Below are positions 1 to 4,867 of a stretch of DNA of 7,576 bases, one piece after another. The translations under genes were made by a program, and so were the position numbers. Within the stretch, counting starts at the first letter, position 1, and every line of letters starts with the position of its first letter. Where the stretch lies: NCBI GenBank assembly GCA_019415335.1, contig DXKH01000017.1, positions 1-7,576 of the forward strand, read 5' to 3'. Below the pieces are notes generated by a model. The model worked only from the letters and a program-made list of their open reading frames with translations. It made no database searches and had not been told where the DNA came from. The stretch is from Citrobacter sp. Lineage in GTDB: Bacteria; Pseudomonadota; Gammaproteobacteria; Enterobacterales; Enterobacteriaceae.

Positions 1-130
1 TTTTGATTTCTTGTTTGGCTCTTGCAGTTGCCAGACAGCAAGTTGTTTTAACAAATCAAAAGGGGTTTTAATAACTGGCCTAAAGCTGAAAGCTTTCCGG
101 AACCCCCAGCCTAGCTGGGGGTTTTCTGCG
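1..130 (+). other. Unassigned structured element left of csgA, with plus-strand terminator-like hairpin
   Basis: I do not recognise this stretch. It contains nested complementary segments: TTTTGATTT (1-9) pairs with AAATCAAAA (53-61), CTTGC (21-25) with GCAAG (38-42), and AAAGCT-GAA-AGCTTT forms a small hairpin (82-96). These are followed by AACCCCCAGC-CTA-GCTGGGGGTT (101-123) running into TTTT. One plus-strand frame is open from the window edge to TAA at 69-71 and would end ...TNQKGF; another is open to about 175 but has no start codon. It could be the 3' end of a plus-strand gene converging on csgA, or a small RNA. It is not csgC, which E. coli carries just after csgA on the csgA strand. 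Confidence 0.35.
101..125 (+). terminator. Terminator-like hairpin, plus-strand orientation
   Basis: A perfect 10-bp stem, AACCCCCAGC / GCTGGGGGTT, with a CTA loop, is followed by a four-base T tract on the plus strand. On the minus strand the stem is followed by only two T residues and then CCGG, so it is oriented to stop transcription arriving from the left. The T tract is short, so efficiency is uncertain. It would mark the end of whatever transcript the 1-100 region belongs to. Confidence 0.5.
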
Positions 131-133
131 CAC

Positions 134-160
134 AAAAAAAACAGGGCTTTCGCCCTGTTT
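134..160 (-). terminator. Rho-independent terminator of csgBA
   Basis: Read on the minus strand, a 9-bp stem AAACAGGGC / GCCCTGTTT with a GAAA loop leads straight into eight T residues. It starts 21 bases past the csgA stop codon. This is a strong intrinsic terminator and would end, or strongly attenuate, the csgBA transcript. As I remember it, a similar hairpin follows csgA in E. coli, where csgC lies beyond it and receives little transcription. Confidence 0.85.
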
Positions 161-181
161 ATATTCAGCACATAAACTGAA

Positions 182-637
182 TTAGTACTGGTTAGCCGTG
201 GCGTTGTTGCCAAAGCCAACTTGTTTAACCAGAACGCTGGAGTCAGAAGCAGTCTGGTTAACCAGTGCGGCGTTACGTCCACCGTATTGGCTCACAGTAA
301 TATCCGAGTTTTTGCCGTTCCACTGATCGATGGTGGCGTTGTTTTTGAAGCCTTTCTGAGTCAGATCAATGGTGCTGTTATCTGCACCCTGACCAACATC
401 GGCGCCGTTACCATAGCCGTGCTGGGTGATTGTTGTGTCTGATTTACGAGCGTCGCTTTGCAGCGCGAGTGCGGCGTTATTGGTCCCGAACTGATAAATG
501 CTCAGATTTGAATCCGGACCAGAGCTGCTTCCGCCACCGCCGCCACCGCCGCCGCCGCCCCATTGAGGAACGGAACCAGCCAGAGCACTGCCAGAAACCA
601 CGATTGCTGCAAATGCTGCCACTTGTAAAAGTTTCAT
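182..637 (-). CDS. csgA: Major curlin subunit CsgA
   Basis: Major subunit of curli, the extracellular functional amyloid fibre used in biofilm and surface attachment. 151 residues, the same length as E. coli CsgA. Residues 1-20 form a Sec signal peptide ending SALA, followed by a glycine-rich N-terminal secretion segment (about 21-42) and five imperfect curlin repeats beginning near residues 43, 66, 88, 111 and 133, each with the S-x5-Q...N-x-A-x3-Q pattern. The ATG at 637 is preferred over an upstream in-frame start at 673 because it begins the signal peptide and follows a GGGGGT ribosome site. Two oddities: ten consecutive glycine codons (residues 27-36), and replacement of the second turn glycine in repeats 1, 3 and 4 (N53, K98, R121). 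Transcribed with csgB after a 40-base gap. Identity is certain; fibre behaviour of this variant is inference. Confidence 0.97.
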   Translation of the reverse strand: MKLLQVAAFAAIVVSGSALAGSVPQWGGGGGGGGGGSSSGPDSNLSIYQFGTNNAALALQSDARKSDTTITQHGYGNGADVGQGADNSTIDLTQKGFKNNATIDQWNGKNSDITVSQYGGRNAALVNQTASDSSVLVKQVGFGNNATANQY

Positions 638-677
638 GGTAAACCCCCATCGGATTGATTTAAACGTCGTCAATGTA

Positions 678-1133
678 TTAGCGTTGAGTTACGCGAATTG
701 CCATTTGCGACTGTCTCTGCACTACAACTGCTGTTTTCTGCGTACCGTACTGAGTAATATTTGCTTTATTTCCAGAACCTTTCTGGATAATCATCGCAGT
801 ATTACCGTAATTACTTTGCGATATACTGGCATCGTTGGAATTACCCGCCTGTGCAATATACGCAAAGTTATAAGCTCCTGATTGGTCAACTTTGGCCCGG
901 TTGCTTCCACCTTCTTGTGAAACCACCGACAAAAGCTTAGAGCCGTCCTGGCGTATCTTTGCACTATTATTCGTGCCGACTTGACCAATAATGGCTGCCT
1001 GATTAAATGAAGACTTGCTTAATTCATTTACCGCAAAGTTATATTCTGAATGCGCTAAATCATAACTTGTTGCGGAAGCAATCCCAGGCGCACCCAGTAC
1101 TGTTAACATCATAAATAACAATTTGTTTTTCAT
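678..1133 (-). CDS. csgB: Minor curlin subunit and nucleator CsgB
   Basis: Surface-anchored nucleator that templates CsgA polymerisation into curli. 151 residues, the E. coli length, with a signal peptide of about 21 residues (MKNKLLFMML... ending GIASA) and five curlin-type repeats from about residue 44. The C-terminal repeat keeps the basic residues (R140, R147, R151) typical of CsgB, which in E. coli are needed for surface attachment and nucleation. The ATG at 1133 follows AGGGTGACAAC, a good ribosome site; an in-frame extension to 1160 would put nine residues ahead of the signal peptide and is rejected. First gene of csgBA, driven by the CsgD-controlled promoter upstream. The C-terminal half is nearly identical to remembered E. 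coli CsgB. Confidence 0.97.
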   Translation of the reverse strand: MKNKLLFMMLTVLGAPGIASATSYDLAHSEYNFAVNELSKSSFNQAAIIGQVGTNNSAKIRQDGSKLLSVVSQEGGSNRAKVDQSGAYNFAYIAQAGNSNDASISQSNYGNTAMIIQKGSGNKANITQYGTQKTAVVVQRQSQMAIRVTQR

Positions 1134-1188
1134 GTTGTCACCCTGGACCTGGTCGTACATCGAGAAAATAACTTTCTCATCAATTTTG

Positions 1189-1227
1189 TTGTTAACGCTA
1201 AACGTAATTTGTTAACGCCGCGTTACG
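1189..1227. repeat. TTGTTAACGC direct repeat and inverted repeat in the csgB leader
   Basis: The 10-mer TTGTTAACGC occurs at 1189-1198 and again at 1209-1218, a 20-bp period. The second copy also forms an inverted repeat, TAACGC-C-GCGTTA (1213-1225), and AACGTAA and CGTTACG lie around it. The block sits between the predicted csgB promoter and the csgB start. It could be an operator or an RNA structure in the leader. No regulator is assigned. Confidence 0.5.
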
Positions 1228-1233
1228 ATGAAG

Positions 1234-1262
1234 AGTATGTCCGCGGAAACATTTTAAATAAC
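1234..1262 (-). promoter_or_regulatory. Probable csgBA promoter
   Basis: On the minus strand the -10 candidate is CATACT (1234-1239), preceded by A and close to the stationary-phase sigma consensus CTATACT. With a 17-bp spacer the -35 position (1257-1262) is GTTATT, a poor match that overlaps the CsgD box. This arrangement suits an activator-dependent promoter. The predicted start near 1227 would leave a leader of roughly 93 bases before csgB. The start site is inferred from the motif only. Confidence 0.55.
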
Positions 1263-1269
1263 TCACCCG
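1259..1269 (-). promoter_or_regulatory. CsgD binding site, promoter-proximal
   Basis: The minus strand reads CGGGTGAGTTA, a perfect match to the reported CsgD consensus CGGGKGAGNKA known from csgB promoters. It lies immediately upstream of and overlapping the weak -35 of csgB, the expected place for CsgD to contact RNA polymerase. CsgD is encoded divergently at 1897, so the intergenic region holds a complete regulator-to-target relay. Confidence 0.75.
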
Positions 1270-1289
1270 CCAGTGGTATTTTTATATTT

Positions 1290-1300
1290 TCGCTCACCCC
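1290..1300 (-). promoter_or_regulatory. Second CsgD-like box
   Basis: The minus strand reads GGGGTGAGCGA, matching the CsgD consensus CGGGKGAGNKA at 10 of 11 positions (first base differs). It is in the same orientation as the proximal box and exactly 31 bp further upstream, about three helical turns, so both would face the same side of the DNA. Binding is inferred from the match and phasing. Confidence 0.45.
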
Positions 1301-1550
1301 AAAGTGCTAATTAGAGCGCAAATACACTGTTATTTACGCTTATTTTATTTTTCCCAGACTCATCGCTTATACATTTCCGTGACGTCAACCTGTAGGCTGT
1401 ACAGTGGGCTTTCCAGGCTATGTTGTGCCGCTGAAGTAGAGAGAGATGAACAAGTCGTGACAAGCCTCGTTTTTTTCGTCATCAAAATGCACGACGCCGA
1501 CGGATGTCATCACTCAGCAATTTCCCCCTCGATGATGCGCCAGGGCGAAT

Positions 1551-1572
1551 TGAATTTATTTCTTTAAATTCA
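1551..1572. repeat. Perfect inverted repeat upstream of csgD
   Basis: TGAATTTA (1551-1558), six bases, then TAAATTCA (1565-1572). The 8-bp arms are perfect and the half-sites are 14 bp apart centre to centre, a spacing compatible with a dimeric regulator. It lies about 180-200 bp upstream of the predicted csgD start site and does not match OmpR, MlrA or CRP consensus patterns. Confidence 0.5.
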
Positions 1573-1601
1573 GTCAATTAATATAATTTGTATGATTTTT
1601 T

Positions 1602-1635
1602 AAATCTGTGCAATAACGGCTGGATGTACAACTTT
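1602..1635 (+). promoter_or_regulatory. MlrA binding box of csgD
   Basis: AAATCTGTGCA (1602-1612), 12 bases, then TGTACAACTTT (1625-1635). The reported MlrA box is AAAATTGTACA-N12-TGTACAATTTT; the right half matches 10 of 11 and the left half 8 of 11, with exactly the expected spacing. Relative to the predicted csgD start at 1749 it spans about -147 to -114, the interval I recall for MlrA on E. coli csgD. MlrA is a MerR-family activator acting with the stationary-phase sigma factor. Confidence 0.7.
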
Positions 1636-1688
1636 CCTATCAAATCTAAACTAAAAAAAAGCTTAATATTAACAAATTAATATATATT

Positions 1689-1708
1689 TTTACATTTTGT
1701 TACACGTT
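1689..1708 (+). promoter_or_regulatory. OmpR binding site of csgD
   Basis: TTTACATTTTGTTACACGTT closely resembles the OmpR F1-type site (TTTAC...GTTACA). Its centre is at 1698.5, which is -50.5 from the predicted csgD start, the reported position of the activating OmpR box in Salmonella and E. coli. It links csgD to the EnvZ/OmpR osmosensing pathway. Confidence 0.75.
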
Positions 1709-1714
1709 TAACAC

Positions 1715-1749
1715 TTGCTTTAAGATTTGTAATGGCTAGATTGAAATCA
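1715..1749 (+). promoter_or_regulatory. csgD promoter
   Basis: The -10 candidate is TAGATT (1737-1742), preceded by TGGC, giving the CTAGATT pattern favoured by the stationary-phase sigma factor. A weak -35, TTGCTT (1715-1720), sits 16 bp upstream. The predicted start at about 1749 leaves a leader of about 148 bases, as reported for E. coli csgD. The weak -35 fits dependence on OmpR and MlrA. Confidence 0.7.
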
Positions 1750-1896
1750 GTTGTAGTTCATTTGTATTAATATTTTGACCCGTTCGGGCTGATTCTTATT
1801 TTATTACACACAGCAGTGCAACATCTGTCAGTACTTCTGGTGCCTGATTTTTAAAGGCAGCTGTCAGGTGTGCGACTAAAAAAGTGGGGTTTCATC
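1750..1896 (+). promoter_or_regulatory. csgD 5' untranslated leader, small-RNA target region
   Basis: The roughly 148-base leader is strongly conserved with E. coli, where Hfq-dependent small RNAs (OmrA/B, McaS, GcvB, RprA, RydC) pair with it to repress translation. Visible structure includes a short CCC-GTTC-GGG hairpin (1779-1788), a TGCCT / AGGCA stem (1841-1845 with 1855-1859), and a direct repeat of CTGTCAG (1825-1831 and 1861-1867). The ribosome site GTGGGG lies just upstream of ATG 1897. Small-RNA control here is inferred from conservation. Confidence 0.65.
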
Positions 1897-2547
1897 ATGT
1901 TTAATGAAGTCCATAGTATTCATGGTCATACATTATTGTTGATCACCAAACCATCCCTGCAAGCCACAGCACTATTGCAGCATTTAAAACAATCTCTGGC
2001 CCTCACCGGAAAACTGCATAATATTCAGCGTTCTCTGGATGATATCTCCACCAGTTGCATTGTTTTAGTCGATATGATGGAAGCGGACAAAAAGCTAATC
2101 CATTATTGGCAGGATAACTTAAGTCGGAAAAACAACAATTTAAAAACGTTATTGTTGAACACCCCCGATGATTATCCCTACCGGGATATTGAAAACTGGC
2201 CGCATATCAATGGCGTTTTTTACGTAGCGGATGACGAAGAGCGTGTCGTAAACGGTTTGCAAGGGATCCTGCGGGGAGAATGCTACTTCTCACAGAAACT
2301 GGCCAGTTATCTGATCACTCACTCAGGTAATTACCGCTACAACAGCACAGAGTCGGCCCTCCTGACTCATCGTGAAAAAGAGATCCTGAATAAACTGCGT
2401 ATCGGCGCCTCTAATATCGAAATCGCGCGCTCACTGTTTATCAGTGAAAATACGGTCAAGACGCATCTTTATAATCTTTTCAAAAAGATAGCTGTCAAAA
2501 ATCGTACCCAGGCGGTTTCGTGGGCAAATGATAACCTCAGGCGATAA
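1897..2547 (+). CDS. csgD: Biofilm master regulator CsgD
   Basis: LuxR/FixJ-family transcription factor that activates csgBA and, in relatives, cellulose production through a diguanylate cyclase gene. 216 residues, the E. coli length. The N-terminal two thirds (about 1-150) is a receiver-like domain retaining D59 but, as in the family, not a classical receiver. The C-terminal LuxR-type helix-turn-helix runs from about 153 to 211, with LTHREKEIL at 156-164 and recognition segment [12 protein letters not shown] at 184-195. An upstream GTG at 1870 could add nine residues, but the conserved MFNEVHS start has the ribosome site. The DNA-binding domain is almost identical to remembered E. coli CsgD; differences cluster at 51-58 and 110-114. 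First gene of csgDEFG; its stop lies four bases before csgE. Confidence 0.97.
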   Translation: MFNEVHSIHGHTLLLITKPSLQATALLQHLKQSLALTGKLHNIQRSLDDISTSCIVLVDMMEADKKLIHYWQDNLSRKNNNLKTLLLNTPDDYPYRDIENWPHINGVFYVADDEERVVNGLQGILRGECYFSQKLASYLITHSGNYRYNSTESALLTHREKEILNKLRIGASNIEIARSLFISENTVKTHLYNLFKKIAVKNRTQAVSWANDNLRR

Positions 2548-2551
2548 AGCC

Positions 2552-2941
2552 ATGAAACGCTATTTGACCTGGCTCGTAGCGGCACAGTTTCTGCTCGCTA
2601 CCGGCGCTACGCAGGCTGTAGAAGTTGAAGTTCCTGGGCTCTTAACTGACCACACAGTTTCGTCTATCGGTCACGATTTTTATCGTGCTTTTAGCGACAA
2701 ATGGGAAAGTGATTATCCAGGCAATTTGACCATCAATGAGCGGCCCAGTGCACGTTGGGGAAGCTGGATCACGATAACGGTTAATCAGGACGTTATATTC
2801 CAGACATTTTTATTTCCAACGAAAAGAGACTTCGAAAAAACGGTTGTCTTCGCACTGGCACAAACCGAGGACGCTTTAAATCGTCGGCAAATAGATCAAA
2901 CACTATTGAGCACCGGTGATTTAACGCATGACGAATTCTAA
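2552..2941 (+). CDS. csgE: Curli secretion specificity factor CsgE
   Basis: Periplasmic accessory protein that caps the CsgG channel vestibule and gates which subunits are secreted. 129 residues, the E. coli length. A signal peptide ends at about residue 22 (TQA followed by VEVEVPG), and the mature protein keeps the conserved [20 protein letters not shown] and [14 protein letters not shown] stretches. Start at ATG 2552 (MKRYL) rather than the in-frame 2528 start, because eight extra residues would precede the signal peptide and overlap csgD. Only four bases separate it from csgD, and its ribosome-binding bases lie within the end of csgD, so the two are probably translationally coupled. Confidence 0.96.
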   Translation: MKRYLTWLVAAQFLLATGATQAVEVEVPGLLTDHTVSSIGHDFYRAFSDKWESDYPGNLTINERPSARWGSWITITVNQDVIFQTFLFPTKRDFEKTVVFALAQTEDALNRRQIDQTLLSTGDLTHDEF

Positions 2942-2967
2942 AGAGTGATTTTTGTCCGGAGGCTGTA

Positions 2968-3384
2968 ATGCGTGTCAAACATGCAGTGGTTGTACTCATG
3001 CTTATTTCGCCATTAAGTTGGGCCGGAAATATGACCTTCCAGTTCCGTAATCCCAACTTTGGTGGAAACCCCAATAACGGTTCTTTTTTACTGAATAGCG
3101 CCCAGGCGCAGAACTCTTATAAAGATCCCAGTTATAGCGACGATTACGGAATTGAAACTCCCTCCGCGTTGGATAACTTCACTCAGGCCATTCAGTCACA
3201 AATATTAGGTGGGCTGTTGACCAATATAAATACGGGGAAACCTGGCAGGATGGTGACCAATGATTTCATTGTTGATATTGCCAACCGGGATGGTCAGTTG
3301 CAGCTAAATGTCACGGACAGGAAAACGGGAAAAACATCGACGATAGAAGTGTCGGGTTTACAGTCAGATTCCACCGGTTTCTAA
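2968..3384 (+). CDS. csgF: Curli assembly factor CsgF
   Basis: Surface-exposed partner of CsgG that positions CsgB so that CsgA polymerises at the cell surface. 138 residues, full length. Residues 1-19 (ending PLSWA) form the signal peptide; the mature N-terminus begins [14 protein letters not shown], the peptide that inserts into the CsgG channel and makes a second constriction in E. coli. Mature position 2 is N where I remember T. The ribosome site GGAGG sits 7 bases before the ATG, the best in the operon. 26 bases follow csgE and 25 precede csgG. Confidence 0.96.
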   Translation: MRVKHAVVVLMLISPLSWAGNMTFQFRNPNFGGNPNNGSFLLNSAQAQNSYKDPSYSDDYGIETPSALDNFTQAIQSQILGGLLTNINTGKPGRMVTNDFIVDIANRDGQLQLNVTDRKTGKTSTIEVSGLQSDSTGF

Positions 3385-3409
3385 GCACCGCTACGTAAGG
3401 ACAATTATC

Positions 3410-4243
3410 ATGCAGCGCTTACTTGTATTCGTCGCCGTCATTTTACTGAGTGGATGCTTAACCGCACCGCCAAAAGAAGCCGCCAAGCCGACATTAATGC
3501 CCCGCGCGCAAAGTTATAAGGATTTGACGCATTTACCGGTGCCAACGGGCAAAATTTTTGTCTCGGTGTATAACATTCAGGATGAAACCGGGCAGTTCAA
3601 ACCCTACCCGGCCAGTAACTTCTCGACCGCCGTCCCGCAAAGCGCCACTGCGATGCTGGTCACGGCGCTGAAAGATTCCCGCTGGTTTGTCCCACTGGAG
3701 CGCCAGGGACTACAAAACCTGCTGAACGAACGTAAGATCATTCGTGCTGCCCAGGAAAACGGGACTGTCGCTATCAACAACCGGATCCCGCTGCAGTCGC
3801 TGACGGCGGCAAACATCATGGTTGAAGGGTCGATTATCGGTTACGAAAGTAACGTGAAATCCGGCGGCGTCGGGGCGCGTTACTTCGGTATCGGCGCAGA
3901 CACGCAGTACCAACTTGACCAGATTGCAGTGAACCTGCGCGTGGTCAACGTCAGCACTGGTGAGATCCTCTCCTCGGTCAATACCAGTAAAACCATTCTG
4001 TCTTATGAAGTACAGGCAGGGGTGTTCCGCTTTATCGATTACCAGAGACTGCTGGAAGGTGAAATTGGCTACACCTCCAACGAACCGGTGATGTTATGCC
4101 TGATGTCCGCCATTGAGACGGGCGTCATCTTCCTCATCAACGATGGTATCGATCGCGGGCTGTGGGATTTGCAGAATAAAGCCGATCGCCAGAACGACAT
4201 TCTGGTGAAATACCGCCATATGTCAGTACCGCCGGAATCCTGA
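3410..4243 (+). CDS. csgG: Curli outer-membrane secretion channel lipoprotein CsgG
   Basis: Nonameric outer-membrane lipoprotein forming the diffusion channel for curli subunits. 277 residues, same as E. coli. A lipoprotein signal peptide ends in the lipobox LLSGC with C16 as the acylated residue. The channel constriction residues are all present: Y66, N70 and F71, equal to Y51, N55 and F56 of the mature protein, within KPYPASNF. The transmembrane beta-hairpin segments near 145-170 and 190-215 are conserved. Ribosome site AAGGAC precedes the ATG. Two tandem TGA stops are followed by the bidirectional terminator. Last gene of csgDEFG and the most conserved in the window. Confidence 0.97.
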   Translation: MQRLLVFVAVILLSGCLTAPPKEAAKPTLMPRAQSYKDLTHLPVPTGKIFVSVYNIQDETGQFKPYPASNFSTAVPQSATAMLVTALKDSRWFVPLERQGLQNLLNERKIIRAAQENGTVAINNRIPLQSLTAANIMVEGSIIGYESNVKSGGVGARYFGIGADTQYQLDQIAVNLRVVNVSTGEILSSVNTSKTILSYEVQAGVFRFIDYQRLLEGEIGYTSNEPVMLCLMSAIETGVIFLINDGIDRGLWDLQNKADRQNDILVKYRHMSVPPES

Positions 4244-4253
4244 TGATCAGGAT

Positions 4254-4287
4254 AAAAAAAAGCGTGAGGATTCCCTCACGCTTTTTT
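4254..4287. terminator. Bidirectional terminator between csgG and ycdZ
   Basis: Stem GCGTGAGG (4262-4269) / CCTCACGC (4274-4281) with loop ATTC, flanked by an A run on the left (4254-4261) and a T run on the right (4282-4287) that extend the pairing. Either strand gives a hairpin followed by U residues, so it can end both csgDEFG (plus) and ycdZ (minus). The ycdZ stop codon (4276-4278) and its last codons lie inside the stem. Confidence 0.9.
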
Positions 4288-4767
4288 ATTTTCCGCGACT
4301 GTGCGCGTACTTTGTCGTTCTCGCCGGGCCGCCAGCCACAGTCCGCTGTTTTTCATGGCATAACCAAAGAGCAAACCGACCGCCAGTGAAGGCAGGACCA
4401 GTTTCCAGTCCCCCTGTCCGGCGAACGTGGCACAGGCGCCGATAAACGTGCCTGGCACAAATGACAGCAAGACCTGCTTTGCCTGAATACACATCAGGAA
4501 GGCCACAACGCCGGTGATCACATACCCCACCAGTTCGAGATGTGGCGTCAACGCACTACCGTAAAGGATGACCAGCGCCCACACCACGCCGCTCAACAGC
4601 GTAGAGGCCGAAATGGCCAGCCCCTTTAGCCCGCCCTGCGGACAGGCGAAATAGGCCGTACAGCCCAAAAATCCGGCCCAACTCAGTAAGCCAAGAGAGA
4701 CGGCCACCCATCCCCAGATACCGGAGAGAATGCCCGTTGTGATTGCAATGGAGAGAAGAATGTTCAT
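4276..4767 (-). CDS. ycdZ: DUF1097 inner-membrane protein YcdZ
   Basis: Inner-membrane protein of unknown function, DUF1097 family. 163 residues from ATG 4767, equal to E. coli YcdZ as I remember it. It is almost entirely hydrophobic, with about five membrane segments (around 1-20, 22-38, 46-70, 75-95 and 98-145, the last possibly two), a conserved CPQGG loop, a FVPGTFIGACATFAG motif and a basic C-terminal tail. Upstream in-frame ATGs at 4815, 4797 and 4776 could add 16, 10 or 3 residues; the ATG at 4776 overlaps the -10 candidate. No strong ribosome site is visible for any start, so the start is less certain than the gene. The reading frame ends inside the shared terminator. Confidence 0.9.
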   Translation of the reverse strand: MNILLSIAITTGILSGIWGWVAVSLGLLSWAGFLGCTAYFACPQGGLKGLAISASTLLSGVVWALVILYGSALTPHLELVGYVITGVVAFLMCIQAKQVLLSFVPGTFIGACATFAGQGDWKLVLPSLAVGLLFGYAMKNSGLWLAARRERQSTRTVAENKKA

Positions 4768-4774
4768 GCCGCGC

Positions 4775-4783
4775 ATGATAGCA
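4775..4783 (-). promoter_or_regulatory. Candidate extended -10 of ycdZ
   Basis: The minus strand reads TGCTATCAT, an extended -10 (TGn then TATCAT) with no good -35 at 16-18 bp. Transcription would begin near 4768, almost at the annotated start codon, so either the mRNA is nearly leaderless or another promoter further upstream is used. Confidence 0.35.
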
Positions 4784-4850
4784 GAAAAAGGCAACATGAA
4801 TGAGATCGCGCACACAATTTATGCAATGATTAATTCACGTTGCATCATTA

Positions 4851-4866
4851 AGTGATTTTAATCACA
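4851..4866 (-). promoter_or_regulatory. CRP-type site upstream of ycdZ
   Basis: Minus strand TGTGA-TTAAAA-TCACT, matching the CRP consensus TGTGA-N6-TCACA at 9 of 10 conserved positions, and partly resembling an FNR site. It lies in the 100-bp gap between ycdY and ycdZ, one base from the ycdY stop codon. Its centre (4858.5) is about 90 bp upstream of the candidate ycdZ start, an acceptable class I position. This suggests catabolite control of ycdZ separately from ycdXY. Confidence 0.65.
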
Positions 4867-4867
4867 T

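Larger units (their letters stand above)
1270..1680. promoter_or_regulatory. AT-rich csgB-csgD intergenic regulatory region
   Basis: No gene is supported here. An open frame at 1304-1567 on the plus strand has low-complexity, cysteine- and leucine-rich content with no family resemblance, no convincing ribosome site and sits in a conserved regulatory gap, so I leave it out. Contents include an 8-bp palindrome TGACGTCA (1380-1387), a perfect inverted repeat (1551-1572), an MlrA-type box (1602-1635) and the palindrome TTAATATTAA (1663-1672). From about 1545 the sequence becomes very AT-rich. In E. coli and Salmonella the csgB-csgD region is bound by H-NS, IHF, CpxR, OmpR and MlrA; the base composition here fits H-NS and IHF, but I found no exact IHF consensus. 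Confidence 0.6.

Noticed and set aside
221..881. Plus-strand open frames opposite csgA and csgB
   Set aside because: They mirror the repetitive curlin coding sequence on the other strand and have no start signals or family resemblance.
182..1133. Curlin repeats considered as a CRISPR or tandem DNA repeat array
   Set aside because: The periodicity is at protein level, about 22 residues with variable codons; there are no identical DNA repeats with unique spacers.
1380..1387. TGACGTCA palindrome as a regulator site
   Set aside because: Only 8 bp with no second copy and no known regulator matching in this context.
1304..1567. 87-codon plus-strand open frame in the csgB-csgD gap
   Set aside because: No ribosome site, no recognisable family, odd composition, and it lies in a regulatory region that is also non-coding in relatives.
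1663..1672. TTAATATTAA palindrome as an operator
   Set aside because: Short A/T-only palindrome in very AT-rich DNA; easily chance.
4286..4813. Overlapping minus-strand frames within ycdZ
   Set aside because: They are out of frame with the conserved DUF1097 protein and lack ribosome sites.
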